The position numbers and the translations under genes are program-made. The notes beneath the pieces were generated by a model. It did no database searches. It worked only from the letters and a program-made list of their open reading frames with translations, and was not told where the DNA came from. A stretch of 64,000 nucleotides of DNA from DAOTXN01 sp034435435 (GTDB lineage: Bacteria > Chloroflexota > Anaerolineae > S140-20): NCBI GenBank assembly GCA_034435435.1, contig DAOTXN010000016.1:1-64000 (forward strand). The letters are read 5' to 3'. Below, in pieces: positions 1-9,165 of this stretch (the stretch's first letter is position 1; the number at the start of each line of letters is the position of its first letter).

Positions 1-110
1 CACCTGGCAAGTGCGTCGCGCCTTTCTCCCGCCGGGCTAGAGCAATCCCGCTTCGCTCCTATCTACCCAATCGGCGTCCAACGGGACGGCGATCTTTTAG
101 TACCTCATCG
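1..110. other. Window edge, no gene recognised
   Basis: No coding frame with support is seen here. Positions 10-23 carry an imperfect copy of a short palindrome (AGTGCGTCGCACCT-like, one base different) that recurs elsewhere in the window. Confidence 0.5.
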
Positions 111-644
111 TCAAAGAAACGTCAAAAGAGGGCTGTGCAGACCCGGCGTTCTCTGCAGAGTGTGGCCTTGCTGGATGTAGGCCAACCCCCGGTTGAGAAA
201 AGCCAGATCGTAATCGGGCCGCAGCGTCAATGCTTGCGTGAAATCGGCGATCGCTTGCTCAAAGTCGCCGAGCTTGACATACGCCACACCCCGATTGACA
301 TAGGTCACGGCATCTTCGGGACCAGGATTGGGCGTATGAAGCAAGGTCAGGTCATAGTCGGCGATGGCTTGATCAGATTCGCCCAGCTTCAGATGTGCGT
401 CGGCCCGGTAATAGTAAGCCCAATTGAGGGGATCAAAACCCAACTCAATGGCTTGGGAAAAGGCAGCGATGGCCTCTTGATACGCACCTTGCTCATAAAG
501 CGCAAGGCCTTGCTCATACCAAGCCGTGGCATCCGGTTCTGGGGATGATACATCCTCGATGAGAAAGGTTCCCGTCTGCAATAATTCTCCATCAACGAAC
601 AACTGTACCTCATAGCCGCCGGGGGGTATGCCGGTCTCCTTATT
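111..644 (-). pseudogene. Truncated TPR-protein remnant
   Basis: The frame is open from a stop at 645-647. It has no ATG or GTG near its 5' end; the first usable start is TTG at 602. Upstream of that TTG the frame already reads like protein interior (PPGGYEVQLFVDGELLQTG, an extracellular beta-strand pattern), then gives about three TPR units (for example AWYEQGLALYEQGAYQEAI and AYYYRADAHLKLGESDQAI). The last repeat breaks off after AYIQQG into an unrelated tail. Both ends therefore look cut. The frame begins directly at the stop of the upstream lipoprotein gene, as after a deletion or recombination. TPR units bind other proteins; no specific function can be given. It could also be a small expressed TPR protein using the TTG start. 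Confidence 0.55.
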
Positions 645-3600
645 TCAAATACAACAGCCCAGTCCCCACGAACTGTCCGGTGCGGTCAAAGTCAAACGCG
701 ACAAAGGCCGAGTGGCCCGTGCGGCAGATGTGACAACCATCCACCAGGTCGTAGCGAAAGATAAAGCGCTGTCCACCCTGGGGCAGCGGTTCCGCGCGCT
801 CGAAACCGTTGAGCGATTCCCAGATTTCGAGGCCGGGGTACTGCTGCGCCAGGGCCGGATAGTTTTGATCTTGAGTGATGTCTATGCTGCCCAGGTCTTG
901 GGCTGCATAAACGACGCGCGGCGTTCCGTTGACCAGCACGTATTGAAAAAAGTCGTTGGGCCGGGGCAGGAACATCAACCTTGCCACGTCCACCGCGCCA
1001 TATTCCTCAAACGACAACATAAAGGCCTGCCCTTGCAGCAAGCGGGTGAACGCGATGGCCTGCGGAAAAGCTCCCGAGTCTTGCATAACTTGCGCCACAC
1101 ATTCCAGCGCAGAGGTCGCCGTAAAATGGCAATCCGCAAATTCGGAATCCTGAGGCGTTTCCCACACCGCCTGTGGACCAATATCGGCCGGCGCCGAAAA
1201 TATATAGTCTGGCTCCCACGGTTCGGGCATGCTCTCATCCACCAGATACGGCGCTCCGTCCAGCAAATCCACGCCGTACATCTGGGAGCCAAAGGTGAAA
1301 AATATCCCCGGCGAGTCGGGTCGCCAGATCAGCCGGTCTATCGAGCTGGCAGGGCGGGCCAGCTCGATTTCGCGCACCAAGTCATTGCCCCAGGCATAGA
1401 CTTGCAGCCTGTCGCCGAGAGCCAGGACGTAGCGCAGCTCTGGCGAGACCTGTACGATGGGCGCGTCAAAGCCTGTCTCGGCCAGCGTACCGTCCGCCTG
1501 TACAAACAAGTGCTCGTTTCCGGCCCTGACGATAAAGCGCCAGCGGTGAATACCGATGAACTCGACGCTTGCAGCCGCCTGTGTGACCTGGCTGACGTTG
1601 CCCGTGGCCAGGTCAACCAGAAACAGCGCGGGGCGTGTGTCCGGCGGTCCGACCGACTCGAACCCCACGACGGCCAAAACGTCGTAGGCCGGGTCCAGCG
1701 CATACGACAGAAACGTGCCGCTCCATAGGGTCTCGATGGCTCCGGTTTCGATATTAACGCTGTGCAGGTTGTATGTCCCCGCCGGCCCGTTGCTCGCGTC
1801 CGCCTGCAAATACACGCAGGGAGTGAGCCAGCCCAGGATATTCATGATGCTGCTCGACAGCGTCTTTACGCCAGAGCCATCCACGGCCGCGGCGTGGCAG
1901 TGGATTTCCACCCCCTCCCCCACCACGTTCGCGCTGCCGTGCAGAATCCACCGGCCGTCCGGCGACCACGTGATGGACTGAATCTGCTCCGGTCCGTCGC
2001 TCAGACGCTGGATGGTTTGAGCGTCGGCGTCATACACGTACAGATCGGAAGATAGCCCGTCCATCTGACCGGCAAACGCCAGGTAGCGCCCGTCGGGCGA
2101 CCATTCGAGCGACGCGATCCCGTGTATGAAAGCCTCCCGCAGCAACTGGGGCGCGACCGCCGGGTCCAGGCCCTCGGCCAGCGTAACCCCTTGTTGGGCC
2201 TGCCTATCGGCGGCCCCGTGGGTCAATAGATCGGCCGCTTGGCGGAAATTGTCGGGATAATCGGTCGAGAGCAAAGGGCTCAGCTGCCGCGCTTGACCGT
2301 TGGACAGGTCCATCAGGTTGAGCGCCAGATCGGCCCCGCCCGGCTGGTCTGCTCCAAACCACTTTTCGGCCGAGCCGGTGTAAAATGCCAGCCATTTACC
2401 GTCGGGGGATACGGCGTTGGCTAAATCCTTGACCACGGCGCCGGCAGGCAACGCCGGCATGCTCTGCCCCCGGCCAGCCTGGCCCACGCCGACGAGCACG
2501 GGTTGGCCGTCCACGTTTTTGCGGTAGATCAAATACAAAGGCCTGACCGTGGCCGTCGCCGCCGGCAAGGTCGCTGCGGGTTCCAGCAACCAGACGGACG
2601 TTTCTCCCATCGGCGGACCACCCGCCGCCCAGATACGACCGTCGGCGTCGGTCGTGACGGCGTCAACGATAAAATCGGCCACCAGCGTATCGGGCGATGG
2701 GTCTATCTGGAAACGGTACACCACCCCATTCAGGAAAAAGAGCCAGGGCACGCCTGTGTCGTCAAATACCAGCCGTTGCGGAAAGATGATTTCTTCCCGC
2801 ACCAGAACCCACGCGCCATCCTCCAGCCGGTAACGCAGCTCTAGCTGACCACAGCTCGCGCCGCCGCAAGCGTCATACAGCGGCCAGAGTTGTCCGGCCG
2901 GATCAAAGGTGAGGTCGGAGATAAGGCCAAAACGATAATCCTGCGGCGGCTCGGGCGGCGCGAAATAGTCCCAGACGTCCGTCACCGGGTCGTAGCGCCA
3001 CAGATCGGCGTTGGCCGCCACCCACACGCGCCCCCGCTCATCGGCCCGGATGGCGGTGACACAACCAGTAGCAACGGGCGAATCGGCGCCTTGCCAGGAC
3101 GTCCCATCGTACCAGCGCGCCCCGCCGCCGCCCATCGGCCCAGGCCCGCCCCAATCACACCGGCCCACCCACACCTGCTCCCCCACCTCTTCCAGCACGT
3201 AGGAGGTGAAAAAGTCCGGGTCGAGGGGAGCGGCCATCGTCATGTCGGGCGGCGTGAGGATCGTCCAGCGCGCACCGCCAACAATGAACACGTCTCGCAG
3301 GCCGGCCAGCCAAACCGTTCCATCCGACGCAGGCAGCATGTTCTGGATTTGGAGATCTGTCGGGGTGGTTTGCCAGCGGCCGGCCTGCCATACAGCATAA
3401 CCATACGTCGTGGCTACCCACAGGCGACCGTCGGCGGCTGCCCGCAGACTGACCACGTCGCCCGATAGCTCGGGGGGTAGCCCGGCGACCAAGCGGAACG
3501 GTCCGCGGGTTTCAGTCGCCGGGGTCGGTGTGGCTTTTGCATTGGGCGCGGGCGCGGGCGTTTGGGTCGGCTCGACCTGTGGTCGGGTTGGCGTCTCGCT

Positions 3601-3780
3601 GGCGGGGGGCGAGGTCTCGACCGTCCGAGTCGGGGTGATGGTCGCGCTGGCTGTCGCTGCCCGTGGCGCGGTAGCAGTGGCGGCGCTCTCGGGAGTAGCG
3701 ACAAGGTTACAAGCGGTCAACCCCAGGCTCGCCAGGAAAACTAGTAGTATAGAGAAAAAGTTTGCGCGAGTTTTTTTCAT
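640..3780 (-). CDS. Lipoprotein with two beta-propeller regions
   Basis: A protein of 1046 aa. Residues 1-24 form a lipoprotein signal peptide ending in the lipobox LTAC (Cys24), so it is probably anchored on the outer face of the membrane. A Thr/Pro/Ala-rich linker follows to about residue 95. Residues about 96-410 have repeated W-V/A-A and G-x-W-V units of the two-component-regulator propeller type (Reg_prop). Residues about 430-830 have TolB/PD40 blades, recognisable from SPDGKWLAF, WSPDGRYLAF and WSPDGRWIL. The last 200 residues contain four Cys and resemble no family I can name. No enzymatic motif is visible. Such proteins usually serve ligand or protein binding at the cell surface. It lies just downstream of a TPR lipoprotein in the same direction, with a palindrome between. 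Confidence 0.75.
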   Translation of the reverse strand: MKKTRANFFSILLVFLASLGLTACNLVATPESAATATAPRAATASATITPTRTVETSPPASETPTRPQVEPTQTPAPAPNAKATPTPATETRGPFRLVAGLPPELSGDVVSLRAAADGRLWVATTYGYAVWQAGRWQTTPTDLQIQNMLPASDGTVWLAGLRDVFIVGGARWTILTPPDMTMAAPLDPDFFTSYVLEEVGEQVWVGRCDWGGPGPMGGGGARWYDGTSWQGADSPVATGCVTAIRADERGRVWVAANADLWRYDPVTDVWDYFAPPEPPQDYRFGLISDLTFDPAGQLWPLYDACGGASCGQLELRYRLEDGAWVLVREEIIFPQRLVFDDTGVPWLFFLNGVVYRFQIDPSPDTLVADFIVDAVTTDADGRIWAAGGPPMGETSVWLLEPAATLPAATATVRPLYLIYRKNVDGQPVLVGVGQAGRGQSMPALPAGAVVKDLANAVSPDGKWLAFYTGSAEKWFGADQPGGADLALNLMDLSNGQARQLSPLLSTDYPDNFRQAADLLTHGAADRQAQQGVTLAEGLDPAVAPQLLREAFIHGIASLEWSPDGRYLAFAGQMDGLSSDLYVYDADAQTIQRLSDGPEQIQSITWSPDGRWILHGSANVVGEGVEIHCHAAAVDGSGVKTLSSSIMNILGWLTPCVYLQADASNGPAGTYNLHSVNIETGAIETLWSGTFLSYALDPAYDVLAVVGFESVGPPDTRPALFLVDLATGNVSQVTQAAASVEFIGIHRWRFIVRAGNEHLFVQADGTLAETGFDAPIVQVSPELRYVLALGDRLQVYAWGNDLVREIELARPASSIDRLIWRPDSPGIFFTFGSQMYGVDLLDGAPYLVDESMPEPWEPDYIFSAPADIGPQAVWETPQDSEFADCHFTATSALECVAQVMQDSGAFPQAIAFTRLLQGQAFMLSFEEYGAVDVARLMFLPRPNDFFQYVLVNGTPRVVYAAQDLGSIDITQDQNYPALAQQYPGLEIWESLNGFERAEPLPQGGQRFIFRYDLVDGCHICRTGHSAFVAFDFDRTGQFVGTGLLYLK

Positions 3781-3822
3781 CCGCCTTCCTCACGTCCCCC
3801 CGGGGCCCGTCAGCGCCAATTC

Positions 3823-3860
3823 AGGTGCCCGGCACTCTAGTCCGCAAGTGCCGGGCACCT
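3823..3860. repeat. Perfect inverted repeat between two lipoprotein genes
   Basis: AGGTGCCCGGCACT (3823-3836) and AGTGCCGGGCACCT (3847-3860) are perfect 14-bp arms around a 10-nt loop. It starts a few bases past the stop of the TPR lipoprotein gene on the minus strand. There is no T-run, so it is a REP-like palindrome or an mRNA-stabilising hairpin rather than an obvious intrinsic terminator. Confidence 0.75.
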
Positions 3861-3863
3861 AGG

Positions 3864-5195
3864 TTACTTTTGCACCGTAAAAGCAACCAGGGCCGGGTTG
3901 CCGACCGTCTCGATCAGCGCCTCGATCTCGTCCGGCTGAGCGAATACTGCAACGATATAAGCTCCCGCGCCATCTTGCGCCAGCGCCAGCGCCAGCGAGC
4001 CGGTTTTACCATACACCTGGACGCCCTCAATCATGTACAGGTCCCACTTTAACTCGGCGGGCTGGACACTGCCGACGCTCTGGACCGCTTGTGTGACGTT
4101 CAGCGCGGAAAGGAATGCCTGGGCAAACTGCTCAGCCGTCGCGCCCGGCGCGGCCAATTGGGCGATGGCCTGACCGTCCGGGCTGACGTAATTGCCGGGA
4201 TCCTTTTCTGTCCAACCGGCAGGCACGACGCCGCTGATGCCCATCTGCGCGTTGGTAAAAGGCAGCAGCTCGATAGGAGCCAGGGATTTCTTGAGCCTGG
4301 CAATCTCGGTCTCTAAGGCTGCCCGCTGTGGGTCGTCGGGTTCGAGCTCGAGATAGGTCTCAAACTGAGCGATGGCCTCTTCGGTCTGGCCCATTTCGCG
4401 GTAGATGATGGCCATGTCCATGTGGGCGCTGGTGAGACTCGCATCCAGCTTGACCGCCGTTTCATATTCGGGAATAGCCTGCTCATACAGCTCTTGCCGG
4501 GCGTAGGTCAGCCCCAGGTTATAGTGGGCGGTGGCGTGATCGGGGTTGATGCGCAAGGCTTCTTTTAACTCGGCGATGGCCTGGTCGAACTGGCCCTGGT
4601 TAGAATAGGCGCGCCCCAGATTATTGTGCGCCCAGTCGTGGTCAGGATCGAGCTGGATGGCTTGCTGGAACTGAGCAATGGCCTGGGCGGGTTTTTCTTG
4701 CATAAGGTAAATGACCCCGAAATGGTTGTACGTATCCGCGTCGTCGTCGTCGAGCTTGAGCGCGGCCTGGCACTCGGCCAGGGCCTGATCGAGCATGTTT
4801 TGTGACCAATAGACCATGCACAGATTGGTGTGCGCCTTGGCATAGTCGGGCTTGAGCTCGAGGGCCTTGAGCAGCTCGGCGCCGGCTTGATCGTAACGGG
4901 CCTGTTCGCCGTAGGCGGCGCCCAAATGCATGTGGGCCGAGGCGTTATCCGGCTCCAGCGCGACGGCCGCCTGGAACTCGGCCACGGCCTGGTCCATGTC
5001 GCCCGCGTCAAAGTATGTCCTCCCTTGTTCGATGCGGTCGCTGGCCGAAGGGGTGGGGGGTACGGTTGGCGTCGGCGGCGGCGCTGTGTGACTGGGGGTC
5101 GCAGTAGGTCCCCCGCCGCCGCCACAGGCGGTCAGCGCCAGGCCGAACAAAAGCGTAAACAAGGCGATCCGGTGGAATAGTTTTTTATGGCTCAT
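3864..5195 (-). CDS. TPR-repeat lipoprotein
   Basis: A protein of 443 aa. The start at 5195 is preferred over the longer frame to 5267 because AAGGAG lies 6 nt upstream of this ATG and the N-terminus then is a clean lipoprotein signal (residues 1-24, LTAC lipobox, Cys24 followed by a Gly run). A Thr/Pro linker leads into about eight TPR units (residues about 58-300) with the usual W-LG-Y / A-Y / P spacing. The C-terminal 130 residues (from about GISGVVPAGW) look like a small globular lipoprotein domain of PsbP/DUF1795 type; that assignment is uncertain. Likely an extracytoplasmic scaffold. It precedes the double-propeller lipoprotein in the same direction. Confidence 0.8.
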   Translation of the reverse strand: MSHKKLFHRIALFTLLFGLALTACGGGGGPTATPSHTAPPPTPTVPPTPSASDRIEQGRTYFDAGDMDQAVAEFQAAVALEPDNASAHMHLGAAYGEQARYDQAGAELLKALELKPDYAKAHTNLCMVYWSQNMLDQALAECQAALKLDDDDADTYNHFGVIYLMQEKPAQAIAQFQQAIQLDPDHDWAHNNLGRAYSNQGQFDQAIAELKEALRINPDHATAHYNLGLTYARQELYEQAIPEYETAVKLDASLTSAHMDMAIIYREMGQTEEAIAQFETYLELEPDDPQRAALETEIARLKKSLAPIELLPFTNAQMGISGVVPAGWTEKDPGNYVSPDGQAIAQLAAPGATAEQFAQAFLSALNVTQAVQSVGSVQPAELKWDLYMIEGVQVYGKTGSLALALAQDGAGAYIVAVFAQPDEIEALIETVGNPALVAFTVQK

Positions 5196-5261
5196 TGCTC
5201 TCCTTTGATGTTTCGAGTCACTGAAAACTGGACTCTGGTGAATTTTCGATGGATTAAAATT

Positions 5262-5342
5262 GGACACAGATGAACACAGATTTTCACTGATTTTGGTGAA
5301 GGTTATTAAAAATCTGTGTTCATTAGTGAAAATCTGTGTCCC
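5262..5342. repeat. Degenerate palindrome of CACAGATTTTCACT units
   Basis: GGACACAGAT on the left and ATCTGTGTCC on the right bracket an A/T-rich centre, with inner copies of AACACAGATT and its complement. The units resemble the CACAGATTTCACGGATT family at 13548-13609 and 36343-36423, so this is one member of a dispersed repeat family. It fills the space upstream of the TPR lipoprotein gene. Confidence 0.6.
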
Positions 5343-5409
5343 ATTTTGATCAAATCCCTGAAATCGCCAGCGTCCAGTGAAAATCTCGACGCTGAGCAGA
5401 GAAAACTGC

Positions 5410-5611
5410 TCAACCTACTATGCCCAAGCCGCGCAGGACTTGAAAGCCGCTCAGCGCGAGCAAAACGACGAAAACACCCAGGCGCCTGGCCTTGTGTTCG
5501 GGGGCCGTGGCGCCCAGTTGGGTCAACACCCACAGCGCCGTCAAAGCAGCTATCACGCCCCCCCGCCAGTAACCCTACGACCTCACTTCTGGATAAAAAA
5601 CTGTCTTTCAT
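5410..5611 (-). pseudogene. Small two-helix membrane protein gene with a frameshift at G7
   Basis: The start ATG at 5611 has an AAGGAGG box 5 nt upstream. The first frame reads MKDSFLSRSEVVGLLAGG and then enters a run of seven G (seven C at about 5558-5564 on the plus strand). Removing one G joins it to a frame that reads GVIAALTALWVLTQLG and RRLGVFVVLLALSGF and ends at a stop at 5410-5412. The joined product would be about 66 aa with two hydrophobic helices. A single-base indel in a homopolymer may be a sequencing error, a true mutation or a switchable tract. The gene directly follows a small ORF on the same strand. The function is unknown. Confidence 0.55.
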
Positions 5612-5637
5612 GGCACCCTCCTTGTAGAACTTTTTTT

Positions 5638-5880
5638 TCACAGGCTACGACCTGGGCCGTTCACCTGCCCATCACCCGCGTCTTTATCAGGCTTTTGATC
5701 CGCTTGCTCGTCGATCTGAGCTTCCAAAAATGCAAACAGGGCCTCCAGAGTGGCGAAACTCTGGCGCTGCTTGGTCATCGGATTCTCCACAGAAGCTCGC
5801 CAGACCGCTTTTTCGTCGCTGCCCGTTTCCCACAGGCGCAGCAGGTATGATCGGTAACGCACGGGTCTTTCCATGGCCAT
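5638..5880 (-). CDS. Small conserved-looking protein, about 80 aa
   Basis: The core reads YLLRLWETG, VWRASVENP and FATLEALFAFLEAQ, a compact beta-beta-alpha-like pattern seen in short Chloroflexota hypotheticals. The C-terminal 25 residues are polar and probably disordered. ATG codons at 5880 and 5874 are both possible; no strong ribosome-binding site separates them. It ends 26 nt before the start of the frameshifted membrane gene, so the two were probably co-transcribed. No function is assigned. Confidence 0.6.
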   Translation of the reverse strand: MAMERPVRYRSYLLRLWETGSDEKAVWRASVENPMTKQRQSFATLEALFAFLEAQIDEQADQKPDKDAGDGQVNGPGRSL

Positions 5881-5988
5881 TCAGTCCAAGCCGCTCTCGT
5901 CGCCAAAATCTAACCCAGTATACTGATCGAGCGTCAGTAAAACGTCAGGGCGAGCGGGCATCCTGCGGAGAGTGAGCCATGTGAACAG

Positions 5989-6017
5989 TTGTCCATTGCT
6001 GCCAGTGCTGGTATAAT
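5989..6017 (+). promoter_or_regulatory. Sigma-70 type promoter of the SARP regulator gene
   Basis: TTGTCC (5989-5994), a 17-nt spacer and a perfect TATAAT (6012-6017), about 50 nt upstream of the ATG at 6068. Confidence 0.75.
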
Positions 6018-6067
6018 CACGAGCGCCTATCTCGGTGTTTCCACGCAGTTTACAGAGCAAAGGTTAA

Positions 6068-9000
6068 ATGGCGCGACTGTCCATACATCTACTGGGGCCG
6101 TTTCACGTCACCCTGGACGGGGAGCCGGCGACCGGGTTTGAATCCAACAAAGTGCGCGCGTTGCTGGCTTTTCTGGCCGTCGAATCCGACCGCCCCCACA
6201 GCCGAGAGGCGCTGGCCGGGCTGTTCTGGCCCGACCAGCCCGAGCCGGTCGCCCGCCACAACCTGCGCCAGGTGCTCTCTAACCTGCGGCAAGTCATGCG
6301 TGACTGCGACGCCGCCTCACCCTTTTTAAATGTCACCCGGAATACGGTCCAATTCAATGCGAGCAGCGACCACTGGCTGGACGTGAACGCCTTTACCACG
6401 CACGTGGAGGCCTGCCAGACACACCCTCATCCACGCCTGGAGACGTGTGAGCCGTGTATGCGCCAGCTAGAGCAGGCCGTCGAGATTTATCGGGGCGGCT
6501 TCCTGGCGGGGTTCTTTGTGGACGACAGCACGCTCTTTGAGGAATGGGCTGTGCTGCTGCGGGAACGGTCCCATCGCCTGGCATTAGACGCGCTCTACCA
6601 CCTGGCCAGATATCACGAGCGGCGGCGAGATTACGAGCGGGCGCGCCGCTATGCCCGGCGCCAGGTGGAGCTGGAGCCCTGGCGCGAAGAGGCCCATCAG
6701 CAATTGATGCGCTTGCTGGCCCGCAGCGGCCAGCGCAGCGCGGCCCTGCGCCAGTACGAGACCTGTCGCCGCATCCTGGCCGCAGAGCTGGGCGTCGCGC
6801 CCCACCAAGAGACGACGGCGCTCTACCAACGCATCCGGGCGGCCGGGTCCGCCCGGCCGCACAATTTGCCGGAACAACCCACGCCTTTCGTCGGGCGGGA
6901 AACAGAGCTAGCCGAGATCGCGGACCGGCTGGAGAATCCCGCCTGCCGGCTGTTAACCCTGGTCGGCCCCGGGGGGATTGGCAAAACGCGCCTGGCGCTT
7001 CAGGCGGCCACCGAGGCCCTGGACGCTTTTCTCCATGGAGCCTACCTGGCGCCCCTGGCCCCGGTGAGCTCGGTCGAGTTCCTGGTTCCCACGGTAGCGA
7101 ACGCGCTCGGTTTCCAATTCCACGGCCCGCGAGAGCCGGCGGCGCAGCTTGTAGATTATCTGCGCGAGAAGGAATTGCTGCTGGTGATGGACAGCTTTGA
7201 GCATCTCCTCCACGGGACAGGCTGGCTGGCAGACCTCCTGGCCAGCGCTCCCCACGTGAAAATCCTGGCAACGTCCAGGGAGCGTCTGAACCTGCGGGCG
7301 GAGTGGCTCTTGTGCGTCGCGGGGCTGTCGTATCCGCCAAATGGGCGAACAACTGAGCAAGGTTGTAGCGCGGTGCAGTTGTTTGTACAGAACGCCAGCC
7401 GGGTTCGCGCGGACTTTTCGCTTTCGGAAGAGAACCGGCCTTTTGTTGCTCGCATCTGCCAACTGGTGGAAGGCATGCCCCTGGGCATCGAATTGGCCGC
7501 TGCGTGGGTGCAGATGTTCTCGTGTGAGCAAATCGCCCAAGAGATCCAACGGGACCTGGACTTTTTAACCACCCCGCTGCGAGATGTCCCTGAACGGCAT
7601 CGCAGCATACGCGCCGTCTTTGATCATTCCTGGAACCGGCTCTCAGAGATGGAACGAGACGTGTTTGGCAAGCTATCTGTCTTTCGCGGCGGGTTTGGGC
7701 CAGAGGCAGCTACAAAAGTGGCCGGAGCCTCCCGGCCGGTCCTGGCTGCCCTGTTGGACAAATCCTTGTTGCACCAGCTCCCCTCAGAGCGATACGACAT
7801 GCACGAGTTGTTGCGGCAGTGTGCGGCCGAGAAACTTGACCAGGTTCCCGCAATGGCGGAAAAGACGCCGGGCCTGCACAGCGCCTACTATGCGGATTTT
7901 TTGCAGCAACGGGAAAAACGCCTGAAAAGCACGGAACAAAAAGACGCCCTGGAAGAGATTGGCGCTGAGATTGACAACGTGCGTATGGGGTGGCGCTGGG
8001 CGGTAGAGCGCAGAGAGGATGAAATCGTTCAAAAGTACCTGGACAGTCTCTATTATTTCTACATCGTAAGGGGCTGGTTTCAAGAGGGAGAAGGCGCCTT
8101 CGAGAGAGCGGCTACCCGCTTCGGAGCCGACTCACCTTCAGACGAGGATGCCCTCACAGGCAGGCCAGGCGCTGTTTTGGGCCGGGCTATGGCGCGACAG
8201 GGTAGGTTTGCTTTTCACCTCGGTCACTATGAAAAAGCCAGAAAACTGTGCCAAACGGGCCTGGCTATCTCGCGCCGCCTGGGTGATTGGGAGAACGTGG
8301 CCTTTGCGCTGCTCAATTTAGGCTGTGTGTCCCACGTGCTGGGCGAATACGTGGAGGCCAGGCAATTGTGTCAAGACAGCCTTTCCAGCTACCGAGATTT
8401 AGGCGATCAGCCGGGCGTAGCGTTCTGCCTCAATAACCTGGGCAACGTGGCCCGGGCGCAGGGAGAGTATGACGCGGCCAGGCGACTCTACCAGGACTGC
8501 TTTGCCATTCGCCGCAAGATTGGCGACGCGCAAGGCACAGCCATCGCCCTTAACAATCTGAGCAACGTTGCCGAGGCGTTGGGCGAATACGCAGAGGCCC
8601 AACGATTGTATCGGGAGTGCCTCGCAATTTGCCAGGAGATAGGCTACCAACCGGGCATGGCGGCCTCGCTCACCAATCTGGGCTACGTGGCCTGGAAGCT
8701 GGGCGAATGCGCGGAGGCGAAACGGTTGCACCAGGAAAGCCTGGCCATAAAAAGGGAGCTCGGCGACCGCCGGAGCATTGCGCTCTCGCTCATCAATATA
8801 GGCGAGGTGACCTGTACGCGGGGAGAGTTTCAAGCGTCTCGGGCCTACCTGGCCGAAGCTTTGAAACTGGCCGCAGAGCTCCAACTGGTCCCGGTGATTT
8901 TGGAAGCGCTGATGGGTATGGCCGCTCTTTTGGCAAAAACAGGCCAGGAGGGACAGGCCCTGGAGCTGTGCGCCTTTATCTCAAGTCACCCTTCCACCAG

Positions 9001-9151
9001 AAAAGAGGTGCACGACAGAGCCACGACGTTGCTGGCCTCTCATTTGCCGGCGCAAGTCGTTGCAGCGGCCCAGGCCGGGGAAACAGCCGGTACCCTCGAA
9101 GCAATGGTCGAAAAGGTGCTAAAATCGTTCCCGCTCACAGAGAGCGTGTAG
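6068..9151 (+). CDS. SARP-family regulator with BTAD, NB-ARC ATPase and TPR domains
   Basis: A protein of 1027 aa of AfsR-like architecture. Residues 1-95 form an OmpR-type winged helix as in SARPs. Residues about 100-255 are the BTAD helical domain (LYHLARYHERRRDYERARRYA, EPWREEAHQQLMRLL). An NB-ARC/STAND ATPase follows, with Walker A GPGGIGKTR near residue 299 and Walker B LLLVMDSFEHLL near 371. From about residue 700, at least six TPR_12-like repeats occur (LNNLGNVARAQGEYDAARRLY pattern). These proteins are usually signal-dependent transcription activators that oligomerise on ATP binding; the TPR part senses a ligand or partner. The target genes are not evident. It is flanked by oppositely oriented genes, so it is probably monocistronic from the promoter at 5989-6017. 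Confidence 0.9.
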   Translation: MARLSIHLLGPFHVTLDGEPATGFESNKVRALLAFLAVESDRPHSREALAGLFWPDQPEPVARHNLRQVLSNLRQVMRDCDAASPFLNVTRNTVQFNASSDHWLDVNAFTTHVEACQTHPHPRLETCEPCMRQLEQAVEIYRGGFLAGFFVDDSTLFEEWAVLLRERSHRLALDALYHLARYHERRRDYERARRYARRQVELEPWREEAHQQLMRLLARSGQRSAALRQYETCRRILAAELGVAPHQETTALYQRIRAAGSARPHNLPEQPTPFVGRETELAEIADRLENPACRLLTLVGPGGIGKTRLALQAATEALDAFLHGAYLAPLAPVSSVEFLVPTVANALGFQFHGPREPAAQLVDYLREKELLLVMDSFEHLLHGTGWLADLLASAPHVKILATSRERLNLRAEWLLCVAGLSYPPNGRTTEQGCSAVQLFVQNASRVRADFSLSEENRPFVARICQLVEGMPLGIELAAAWVQMFSCEQIAQEIQRDLDFLTTPLRDVPERHRSIRAVFDHSWNRLSEMERDVFGKLSVFRGGFGPEAATKVAGASRPVLAALLDKSLLHQLPSERYDMHELLRQCAAEKLDQVPAMAEKTPGLHSAYYADFLQQREKRLKSTEQKDALEEIGAEIDNVRMGWRWAVERREDEIVQKYLDSLYYFYIVRGWFQEGEGAFERAATRFGADSPSDEDALTGRPGAVLGRAMARQGRFAFHLGHYEKARKLCQTGLAISRRLGDWENVAFALLNLGCVSHVLGEYVEARQLCQDSLSSYRDLGDQPGVAFCLNNLGNVARAQGEYDAARRLYQDCFAIRRKIGDAQGTAIALNNLSNVAEALGEYAEAQRLYRECLAICQEIGYQPGMAASLTNLGYVAWKLGECAEAKRLHQESLAIKRELGDRRSIALSLINIGEVTCTRGEFQASRAYLAEALKLAAELQLVPVILEALMGMAALLAKTGQEGQALELCAFISSHPSTRKEVHDRATTLLASHLPAQVVAAAQAGETAGTLEAMVEKVLKSFPLTESV

Positions 9152-9165
9152 TACTTTTCCGACCG

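Noticed and set aside
5306..5641. Open frame of 111 codons on the minus strand as one protein
   Set aside because: Only its first part (MKDSFLSRSEVVGLLAGG) looks real; after the G7 run the coherent membrane-protein sequence is in another frame.
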